Of a DNA stretch of 58,078 nt, positions 51,860 through 58,078 are shown piece by piece (the first letter of the stretch is position 1; every line of letters starts with the position of its first letter). Origin of the DNA: Terriglobia bacterium (lineage in GTDB: Bacteria; Acidobacteriota; Terriglobia; UBA7540). Under the pieces are notes generated by a model. It was not told the DNA's origin, did not search any database, and saw only the letters and a program-made list of their open reading frames with translations. Location of the stretch: the NCBI GenBank assembly GCA_030041095.1, contig JASHON010000204.1, positions 1 through 58,078 on the forward strand, read 5' to 3'. Position numbers and translations under genes: made by a program.

Positions 51860-51908
51860 TTGTGGCTGGCCGATGCTGATTCACACCTCCTCGTCATCGC
51901 CCGACATT

Positions 51909-52682
51909 TCAACGCTCTGCTCGTGCGCACTCCGGGCCGGCGGAAACCCCCTTGTCGAGCCGGCGCGCCTGGCTTTCCGCCACCAGGTTGTTAGCTCGCA
52001 GGAGCGACTCGAACGTCCCGGCATCCGTCCACCACCCGTCTAGAATGCTGTAGCCTAGCTTGCCATCGCGGATATACGAATTATTGACGTCGGTGATTTC
52101 CAACTCCCCGCGCGCAGATGGCTTGAGCGTCCGGATGCGGTCGAAAACAGACGGATCATAGAAATAAATTCCGGTCACCGCGTAGGGTGAAGCGGGCTCA
52201 GCCGGTTTTTCTTCGATGCGAACCACTTTGTTGCCGTCGAGCACCGGCACGCCAAAGCGTTGCGGGTCCGGAACCTGCTTCAGAAGTATGTGTGCGCCGG
52301 ACGGATTGCTGCGGAACGCGTCGCAAACCTTCCGTATGTTTCCTTCGATGATGTTATCTCCGAGAACGACGCAAACAGGCTCCGCATCCACAAAGTATTC
52401 TGCAAGCCGAAGTGCATCGGCAATGCCCCCTTCGCCTTCCTGGTACGTATAATTGATGTGTTTAAGCCCAAAATCCTTTCCATTCCCGAGCAGCCGCAAG
52501 AAATCTCCGGCACTCTGTCCGCCGGTCACGAGGAGGATATCCCGGATTCCGCCCTCTACGAGGGTCTCAATCGGATAGAAAATCATGGGCCTGTCGTAAA
52601 CAGGCAGCAGATGCTTATTGGTCACCCGGGTAAGAGGATAGAGACGCGACCCTGTGCCGCCGGCAAGTATGACACCCTTCAT
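51909..52682 (-). CDS. rmlA: glucose-1-phosphate thymidylyltransferase
   Basis: 257 residues from ATG 52682, with GGGAG about 9 nt upstream. Signature MKGVILAGGTGSRLYPLT with VTNKHLLPVYDRPMIFYP, IRDILLVTGGQ, VVLGDNIIEG, FGVPVLDGNKVVRIEEKP, AVTGIYFYD and LEITDVNNSYI. It is ~35 residues shorter than enterobacterial RmlA at the C terminus, as in the short-form enzymes of many phyla. Makes dTDP-glucose, first step of dTDP-rhamnose synthesis. Second gene of the EPS operon. Confidence 0.94.
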   Translation of the reverse strand: MKGVILAGGTGSRLYPLTRVTNKHLLPVYDRPMIFYPIETLVEGGIRDILLVTGGQSAGDFLRLLGNGKDFGLKHINYTYQEGEGGIADALRLAEYFVDAEPVCVVLGDNIIEGNIRKVCDAFRSNPSGAHILLKQVPDPQRFGVPVLDGNKVVRIEEKPAEPASPYAVTGIYFYDPSVFDRIRTLKPSARGELEITDVNNSYIRDGKLGYSILDGWWTDAGTFESLLRANNLVAESQARRLDKGVSAGPECARAER

Positions 52683-52713
52683 AAGCCGCAACTCCCAAGG
52701 TTTCAGCAATCTG

Positions 52714-54114
52714 TCAGTAAGCGTTCTTATTCGCCGCGAACGACCGGAATAAGGTCAGGCAAATGATCTTGAGGTCGAGGGCAAGGCTCCAATTGCGGAG
52801 GTAATAGATATCATGTTCGACGCGGCGCGCGATGGATGTGTCCCCCCGCCATCCATTGACCTGTGCCCAGCCGGTCATTCCAACTTTGAGGAAATGGCGA
52901 GTGTTGTATTGCGCCACATCCGCCAGGAACTTTTCCACAAAGTGGGGCCGCTCCGGGCGCGGACCCACAAGGCTCATGTCGCCCTTAAGAACGTTGAAAA
53001 GCTGTGGCAGCTCATCCAGGTTGGTTCTCCGCAAGAAGGAGCCCAACGGCGTTCTTCGCGGGTCATCCTCCGTCGTCCACCGAATCTCGCTTTCTGTGGA
53101 ATTACCCCATTCCATGGTACGGAACTTGTACATCCGGAAAAGCCGGCCATTCAGGCCCACTCTTTCCTGCACGAACAGAACGGGACCGGGCGAACTGAGC
53201 CAGACGGCGATCGCGACCAGCGCCATTAAAGGGCTGAGCAGAACGGTTCCCAAAGCCGAACAAATCAAATCAAACGACCGTTTCACCACAAGATAGACAG
53301 CGGACTCGGAAGGGCTGGCCCGAAGATCAAGCAGGCGCAGGCCTCCGAATTCGAACAGAATCTCCCTCACGGAGACGTTCTTCCCCAAATCCAGCACAAC
53401 CCGCACAGGAACGCAGAGCCGCTCCATCTGGCTCATGATGGCAGGTATCCCGGAGAACTGAGAGGTGGGCAGAGCAAGAACCACATCATCCAGGTTATGC
53501 ATCCACGGAGTTTGGGGCACGTCACACAAATCGATCACTGGAATCGCCGCAGTCGCCGATTGCTGGCCGGGTAGGCGAACGTAGGCAGCGATTCGCGTGG
53601 GCAGCGGCATCCATTTCAGGAGAGTTTGCGCCGTATCCACCGCAAACTGGTCTGCCCCGACGATCAGGACTTGCGCCATACTGCCAGCATGGGTTCTCGC
53701 ACTCCTGAATAAAGCTCTTAATCCGTCCTCCGCAAGTACGGACAGGAGAAAGAGCATCGCCGCGCTGATCGTGACGAAGAGCCTGGAATAACTGACGGAA
53801 CGGTAAAAAAACGTCGCACTCATCACCGCAACGTAAGTGACGCAGCAAACGCAAAAGATGTTGCGGACCGAGCTTGACGCGCGGTGAATTCGGTCAAAAC
53901 GGAACAAGCGGTAATGATCTGCGACAATGGCCCAAACTACGGTGGTGAAAAAGAGGAGCCCGATATAGTCGGAAATCCTAACCTGGCCGGTTCGAAGCGG
54001 AATGAGCCCTGAAAAGAACCTCAGATAAGCGGCGAGACCGAATGCGAGGACAGGCAGGAGAAATGTAATGACGCGAAGCGAGAAATTGATGGTGTTCAGT
54101 CTGCGGCGAATCAT
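52714..54114 (-). CDS. polyprenyl glycosylphosphotransferase (exopolysaccharide initiating sugar transferase)
   Basis: 466 residues. Four N-terminal membrane helices, a CoA-binding-like cytoplasmic domain (AQVLIVGADQFAV), a fifth helix (SFDLICSALGTVLLSPLMALVAIAV, here a re-entrant membrane helix) and the bacterial sugar transferase core: PVLFVQERVGLNGRLF, MYKFRTME, LRRTNLDELPQLFNVLKGDMSLVGPRPE and WAQVNGWRGDT. It transfers a hexose-1-phosphate to undecaprenyl phosphate, starting repeat-unit assembly. First gene of the operon that continues with rmlA, C, B, D and the ligase/polymerase. Confidence 0.94.
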   Translation of the reverse strand: MIRRRLNTINFSLRVITFLLPVLAFGLAAYLRFFSGLIPLRTGQVRISDYIGLLFFTTVVWAIVADHYRLFRFDRIHRASSSVRNIFCVCCVTYVAVMSATFFYRSVSYSRLFVTISAAMLFLLSVLAEDGLRALFRSARTHAGSMAQVLIVGADQFAVDTAQTLLKWMPLPTRIAAYVRLPGQQSATAAIPVIDLCDVPQTPWMHNLDDVVLALPTSQFSGIPAIMSQMERLCVPVRVVLDLGKNVSVREILFEFGGLRLLDLRASPSESAVYLVVKRSFDLICSALGTVLLSPLMALVAIAVWLSSPGPVLFVQERVGLNGRLFRMYKFRTMEWGNSTESEIRWTTEDDPRRTPLGSFLRRTNLDELPQLFNVLKGDMSLVGPRPERPHFVEKFLADVAQYNTRHFLKVGMTGWAQVNGWRGDTSIARRVEHDIYYLRNWSLALDLKIICLTLFRSFAANKNAY

Positions 54115-54804
54115 CTGCCACGATCTCCGCGTTCGAACATTCGACCGGATTACTAACCGGAGCCACCTGCGACCCTAACGAATCCGGGCAAACCTCTACT
54201 GCCGGCAAAGAATTGCTGGCTGACAAAGCTGCCCTTACACACTCCAATTCCCTTGAAGCGTACCAGCACGCCGCAGACCACTGCCGGACCGAGATCACCC
54301 ATCTTACCATAACTCGCTGAATTCATGTTAACTAAGGTGACATGATGCGGATCAAACCTATCCGCAGACCGTCTCCCAAGCTGCGCTATTTTTACATATC
54401 TCAATAGCGTGGATTTCCAGCCGCAAGAGCAGCAGAACGGCAACTTGACCGCCGTGGGCGAGACCCGCCCGGTCCACGCGCCGAAGGCGCGACTGTCGGG
54501 GGGGCAACCCGAAGCCCTTCGGAGAGGAGGTGCACGGTCCCGAGCCGGGTCCCTTTCCACGACCTTTTGAGGTGAGAATCACAAGCGCGAGTTAAGGAAC
54601 GATTACGGACAAGAGAAGATTCGATGAAGTTCCACTCGGACAGTTCGAAAGAACAATACTCAAGCTCGCAGAATAGAGCGACGCTTAGCGTAGCCCCGGC
54701 ATTTTGCCAGCCTTGAAAAATGCGGCCAGGACGGCGGCGCTCGATTGGGGGTGCGTCACTCTAAAATGCGAAATTCAGTAAGTCCGGTGAGGGACAGCGC
54801 CGGC
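54115..54804. other. 690-bp gap upstream of EPS operon with palindrome and GC-rich hairpins
   Basis: No supported gene. It holds a 7-bp inverted repeat CGCTATT-N12-AATAGCG at 54384-54409 and a GC-rich stretch at 54461-54555 in which consecutive stems can form: GACC/GGTC, CGCGCC-GAA-GGCGCG, CCGAAG/CTTCGG and CCCG-AGC-CGGG. The EPS operon promoter must lie here, on the minus strand. A 135-codon minus-strand frame (54153-54560) and a 58-codon one within it lack ribosome-binding sites. I recognise no known riboswitch or RNA family. Confidence 0.45.
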
Positions 54805-55386
54805 TTACTTGCGGCCTTCCAGGCTCTTCAGGGCCTCGTAGACGGCGGAGACAGGCAATCCTACCACGTTGAAGAAGCAACCGTTGACCTTCCTCACGAA
54901 CTTGGATGCCAGTCCTTGTATTCCGTAAGCGCCAGCCTTATCGAAGGGTTCTCCGCTGGCGACATAGCTCATAATTTCTTCGTCGTCGAGCGGACGAAAC
55001 TCCACTTGTGTTGACTCGTGCTGCGCCAGTTCGACTGAGTTGGGCGCCCGGACGAGGCAGAACCCGGTAAGTACGAAATGGGTCGTACCGGAGAGCAGGC
55101 GCAGCATGCGGATGGCATCCGCGCGGTCCAGCGGTTTCCCGAGAATCTGTCCGTCGCTCTCGACGACAGTGTCTGCTCCGAGCACCAGCCATTGCCTGGG
55201 CGCGCGCCCGCCGGCGCTCAACGCTTTCTCGCTGGCCATCCTGCGGACGTATTCTATCCCGCTCTCTCCGCTGCGGCGTGCCTCATCAATCTTCACGGGG
55301 CACAGGCGGAAGCTGATCCCAGCGTTCTTGAGCAGCTCCTGGCGGCGTGGCGAGGCGGAGGCGAGGATTAATGGCATTCCCTTCAC
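54805..55386 (-). CDS. maf: Maf/YhdE-like nucleoside triphosphate pyrophosphatase
   Basis: 193 residues from GTG 55386, overlapping the HIT gene stop; ATG 55377, preceded by AAGGGA, is an alternative. Maf signature LILASASPRRQELL, RRMASEKA, LGADTVVESDGQILGKP (catalytic Asp and substrate lysine), STQVEFRPL, YVASGEPFDKAGAYGIQG and VVGLPVSAVYEAL. It hydrolyses non-canonical or modified NTPs to NMPs, and has been linked to septum control. Last of the chain rpsA, HU/IHF, HIT, maf. Confidence 0.95.
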   Translation of the reverse strand: MKGMPLILASASPRRQELLKNAGISFRLCPVKIDEARRSGESGIEYVRRMASEKALSAGGRAPRQWLVLGADTVVESDGQILGKPLDRADAIRMLRLLSGTTHFVLTGFCLVRAPNSVELAQHESTQVEFRPLDDEEIMSYVASGEPFDKAGAYGIQGLASKFVRKVNGCFFNVVGLPVSAVYEALKSLEGRK

Positions 55387-55874
55387 GCGTTCCTGAAAAG
55401 CGGAGCCAGCTTATCGTAAGTGGTAGCAAGATCTTCCGGGATGACGCGCGTTTCCCCTACGACTGAGACAAAACTGGAATCACCGACCCAGCGCGGCAGA
55501 AAATGAAGATGCAGGTGATCGGCCAGGCCGGCGCCCGCGCACCGACCGAGGTTCATGCCCAAGTTATATCCTTCGGCGTGATAAACCGCCCCCAGCACCT
55601 CTTCGGCCTGCCGGGCAAGCGAAATCATTTCGCACAATGTCTCGCTTTCCAAGCCGTTCAGGCTGGCGACGTGAGCATAGGGCGCCACGAGAAGGTGCCC
55701 CGTTGTGTAGGGATAAAGGTTAAGAAAAACAAAGTTGTGCCGGGCACGAAATAGGACGTAGCGCGTGGGATCCAGCCCTGGATCCTGCCGCGCTAATTCG
55801 CAGAAGGCGCACTCATCCGTCTGCGGCGACTGGCTGACGTAACGGAACCGCCATGGACTCCAAAGATGATCCAT
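55383..55874 (-). CDS. HIT-family hydrolase (Ap4A-phosphorylase-like)
   Basis: 163 residues. Begins MDHLWSPWRFRYV, the N terminus seen in this group, then CAFCELA, a possible zinc half-site, NLYPYTTGHLLVAPYAHV, and the histidine triad DHLHLHFLPRW in which the middle His is the nucleophile. Family members cleave or phosphorolyse dinucleoside polyphosphates or AMP conjugates. The ATG shares one base with the stop of the HU/IHF gene and its stop overlaps the maf start, so the three are one translation-coupled unit. Confidence 0.93.
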   Translation of the reverse strand: MDHLWSPWRFRYVSQSPQTDECAFCELARQDPGLDPTRYVLFRARHNFVFLNLYPYTTGHLLVAPYAHVASLNGLESETLCEMISLARQAEEVLGAVYHAEGYNLGMNLGRCAGAGLADHLHLHFLPRWVGDSSFVSVVGETRVIPEDLATTYDKLAPLFRNA

Positions 55875-56212
55875 TAAACAGGAGCCGGTGCATCCGGCGG
55901 CGCTTCCTCGGGCGGCGACGGCACTGACCTGGCCGATCCGCCGTTGACCACGTCTTTCAGCTCTTTGCTGGGCTTGAAGTACGGGATACGCTTGGCGGGG
56001 ACTTCGACGCGGGCGCCAGTTTTTGGATTGCGGCCCACACGTGAGTTGCGCTCGCGAGTGCGGAAACTGCCGAATCCTCGAATCTCAATTTTCTCGCCCG
56101 AACGCAGTGACTGGACAATACTTTCGAAAACCGTATCGACGATCAGCTCGGAGTCTTTCCGGCTCATATCCGCAGCTTTTGAGACATCTTCTATGAGATC
56201 AGCTTTCGTCAT
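55874..56212 (-). CDS. HU/IHF-family DNA-binding protein
   Basis: 112 residues from ATG 56212, chosen because GAGGAG lies 7 nt upstream and the product begins MTKADLIEDVSKAADMS as usual; the longer frame is not conserved. The DNA-binding arm is GFGSFRTRERNSRVGRNPKTG followed by VPAKRIPYFKPSKELK. The GRNPKTG and PYFKPS variants resemble the IHF-beta side of the family. A Pro/Ala/Glu-rich tail of ~25 residues (PSPPEEAPPDAPAPV) is added at the C terminus. Position after rpsA mirrors the rpsA-ihfB order of enterobacteria. It bends DNA. Confidence 0.94.
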   Translation of the reverse strand: MTKADLIEDVSKAADMSRKDSELIVDTVFESIVQSLRSGEKIEIRGFGSFRTRERNSRVGRNPKTGARVEVPAKRIPYFKPSKELKDVVNGGSARSVPSPPEEAPPDAPAPV

Positions 56213-56466
56213 GTTTCGCTCCTCGCTTGAGATTCCGAGATGGGACCACACCAGGCGTTCGAAAGCGCCCCGCGATCTGCCGGCAGAACAAGTGAAAGAC
56301 AAGACCCCCGAATTCAATCTTCGGATGGGCGTTTTCCCCTCGAACCGTCAACGATGACCCGCTCACGCTGCACGATTCTGCCCCAAGGGATTTTCGATCA
56401 CACCCCTGTCACAGGCGATCGGAGTCCCGCCTGCAAGCAGTTCGTCTGTAAAGGGCAAAACTTCGC

Positions 56467-58078
56467 TTAAGGGTCTGCTTTGGCCATTGGCAACTCAGAA
56501 GAAGGCTCGACGGCGCCCATGCTGCGCGCCGCAGCCGCCTGTTGCACGCTTGCTTCGAGACTGGCGTTCCCCGGAACTTCGGCCACAGCCGTCGGGCCAT
56601 GCTGGGCTTCGAAGTTCAAACTTAAGCCAATACGTCTCTCCACCGGATCGAGCTTGATCACTCGGAACTCACATTCGTCTCCGACTGCTAGTGCTGTGTT
56701 CTGCTCCGTCCCTCTCTTCGGCCCCATCTCCGAATTGTGGCACAGCCCTTCGATCCCTTCGTCCAGAGCGACGAACGCTCCGAAGGGCGCGATGCGAACG
56801 ACTTTACCCCGCACGAAGGATCCCACCTGGTTCTGAGAAAAGAAATCTTCCCAGGCATCGGCCTGAAGCTGTTTGAGGCCCATTGAAATGCGGCGCCTGG
56901 CGGCGTCAACGCTGAGTATTTGGCCTTGAACCTTCTGGCCTTTTCGCAGAACTTCGGATGGATGCTTGACGCTCTTGCTCCACGAAAGATCCGAGACGTG
57001 GATCAAAGCATCAATTCCATCCTCAAGCTCTACGAACGCCCCGAATTCAGTGAGATTGCGAACACGGCCCTCAACGGACATGCCCGCGCTGTAGCGCTCA
57101 CCGGCGGTCGTCCATGGGTCTGGCAGGGCTTGCTTGAGACTGAGTGAGATCCGGCGCTGATCTGCATGAACCTCGAGAATGACCACCTCTACAATATCTC
57201 CCACCTGGACGACGCGGGATGGATGCTTCAGCCGGCGGCCCCAAGCCATTTCGGAAACGTGGACCAACCCTTCAATGCCGGGTTCGAGCTCGATGAAGGC
57301 GCCGTAATCCGTCAAGCTCACCACGCGGCCGCGGCATCTCTGTCCGGCGCAGTACGCCGTTTGCACGTGCTCCCACGGGTCCGGCGTGAGTTGTTTAATT
57401 CCTAGAGAAACTCTCCCCTTCTCGGGGTCGTATTTCAGCACTCTGACGCGCACGGTCTGGCCTGCCTGAACCACATCGGAGGTTTGCGAAACTCTACCCC
57501 AGGCAAGGTCGGTAATGTGAAGAAGACCGTCCATGCCGCCCAAGTCAACGAAGGCGCCATAATCAGTGATGCTTTTCACCTTTCCTTCCAGCACGGCACC
57601 TTCTTTCAGGTCTTCAAGAAGCTTCGCCTTCTTGGCAATGAGATCTTCTTGTAACGCAGCTCTACGGCTCAAGACGACGTTGTTGCGAGCCTTGCTCAGC
57701 TTGAGGATTTTGGCTTCGATCTCCTGACCCAGGAGCGATTCCGGATTTCGAAGCGGGCGGACGTCCGCCTGCGATCCTGGAAGAAATGCTGGCACACCGA
57801 TATCGACGGTTAGCCCGCCCTTGGTCCGCTCGAGCACCCGTCCGTGAACGTTAGTTTGGTTGCGGAAGGCGTTTTCGATCTCATCCCAAACTTTTTGGTG
57901 GGCCACTTTGCGATGGGATAGGCTGATCGCGCCTTCATCTTCATCGTAGCTGACGATTTCTACGTCGATCAGGTCACCCGGTTCGACCGTTAGCAAGCCG
58001 TCCAACCCCAAGAATTCGCTGTGCGGCAATGCGCTTTCGCTCTTTTGTCCGATATCGACCAGTACTTCTTCCGGAGTG
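56467..58078 (-). CDS. rpsA: 30S ribosomal protein S1 (partial, runs off right edge)
   Basis: The frame is open from the window edge (58078) to the TAA at 56467, so the N terminus is missing; an internal TTG at 58029 is not the start because the preceding codons continue the first domain (EEVLVDIGQKSESALPHSEF). Six S1 domains are visible, counting the incomplete first. Repeats 3-6 each show the GxVxxxxxYGAFVxL pattern (SITDYGAFVDLGG, SLTDYGAFIELEPG, NLTEFGAFVELEDG, RIAPFGAFVALDEG) with HxS/TDLxWG motifs. Domains 1-2 are the more divergent ribosome-binding type. A Glu/Ala/Gln-rich tail ends the protein. It brings mRNA to the 30S subunit. Confidence 0.95.
   Translation of the reverse strand, partial: TPEEVLVDIGQKSESALPHSEFLGLDGLLTVEPGDLIDVEIVSYDEDEGAISLSHRKVAHQKVWDEIENAFRNQTNVHGRVLERTKGGLTVDIGVPAFLPGSQADVRPLRNPESLLGQEIEAKILKLSKARNNVVLSRRAALQEDLIAKKAKLLEDLKEGAVLEGKVKSITDYGAFVDLGGMDGLLHITDLAWGRVSQTSDVVQAGQTVRVRVLKYDPEKGRVSLGIKQLTPDPWEHVQTAYCAGQRCRGRVVSLTDYGAFIELEPGIEGLVHVSEMAWGRRLKHPSRVVQVGDIVEVVILEVHADQRRISLSLKQALPDPWTTAGERYSAGMSVEGRVRNLTEFGAFVELEDGIDALIHVSDLSWSKSVKHPSEVLRKGQKVQGQILSVDAARRRISMGLKQLQADAWEDFFSQNQVGSFVRGKVVRIAPFGAFVALDEGIEGLCHNSEMGPKRGTEQNTALAVGDECEFRVIKLDPVERRIGLSLNFEAQHGPTAVAEVPGNASLEASVQQAAAARSMGAVEPSSELPMAKADP

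Noticed and set aside
54153-54560. 135-codon minus-strand frame upstream of the EPS operon
   Set aside because: No ribosome-binding site; its first half runs through the GC-rich hairpins, and neither half resembles a known protein. A 58-codon portion ending at 54153 remains a weak possibility.
1-58078. CRISPR arrays, prophage or integrative element boundaries
   Set aside because: No regularly spaced direct repeats, no integrase or phage structural genes, and no tRNA-linked attachment site; gene content is mostly housekeeping and envelope functions.

Overview
This 58 kb window looks like chromosomal DNA of an uncultured or soil-type Acidobacteriota. That assignment is an inference. It rests on a VWA protein of the type common in that phylum (45.7-47.0 kb), a partial protein with the short helical 'GIDF' domain typical of acidobacterial TPR and kinase proteins (left edge), several secreted TPR proteins, a MacA/MacB-type efflux cassette with two paralogous permeases, and a PEP-CTERM-like remnant. 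Genes are dense and of even, moderately high GC. I see no rRNA, tRNA, CRISPR array, integrase or intact transposase.

Layout. 0-2.1 kb (minus): a radical SAM enzyme lies between two small genes that the obvious long-ORF view misses, followed by a partial lineage-specific gene. 2.2-3.6 kb: heme O synthase and a DUF420/CtaM-like protein (cytochrome oxidase biogenesis). 3.6-6.5 kb: a TPR metalloprotease, an HTH-TOBE regulator and a YdcF/SanA-like protein. 6.9-10.6 kb: a NarL-type two-component pair overlapping a PhzF-GNAT fusion. 10.7-13.7 kb: UPF0145 protein, UvrB and a small gene. 13.8-18.6 kb: a GT4 glycosyltransferase with an extra C-terminal domain and a ~1000-residue fusion of a PLP amino-acid decarboxylase, TPRs and an ATP-grasp ligase. 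19-22.6 kb: divergent GH31 glucosidase and zinc alcohol dehydrogenase. 23-30 kb: DinB, a TPR protein, LepA, 3-hydroxyacyl-CoA dehydrogenase, enoyl-CoA hydratase, NusB.

30-35.5 kb (minus): mannose activation (PMI, GMP, PMM) with an aminotransferase and CoaD. 35.7-37.8 kb: K+-independent H+-pyrophosphatase. 38.3-43.2 kb: MacA-like adaptor, ABC ATPase and two FtsX/MacB permeases. 43.2-47.5 kb: exported unknowns, XRE regulator, AcpS, VWA protein, small membrane protein. 47.9-54.1 kb (minus): exopolysaccharide operon in transcription order sugar-phosphate transferase, rmlA, rmlC, rmlB, rmlD, O-antigen-ligase/polymerase. 54.8-58.1 kb (minus): rpsA (partial), HU/IHF, HIT hydrolase, Maf.

How parts fit: the mannose block (31-33.7 kb) and the rhamnose block (49-52.7 kb) both supply activated sugars to the surface-polysaccharide machinery at 48-54 kb. 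The best candidates for something undescribed are the decarboxylase-TPR-ATP-grasp fusion with its glycosyltransferase, and the radical SAM cassette with flanking small ORFs. Two copies of an ~82-bp structured repeat and a 305-bp segment bounded by 21-bp inverted repeats are the non-genic signals. All functional calls come from reading translated sequence by eye; no database search was run.
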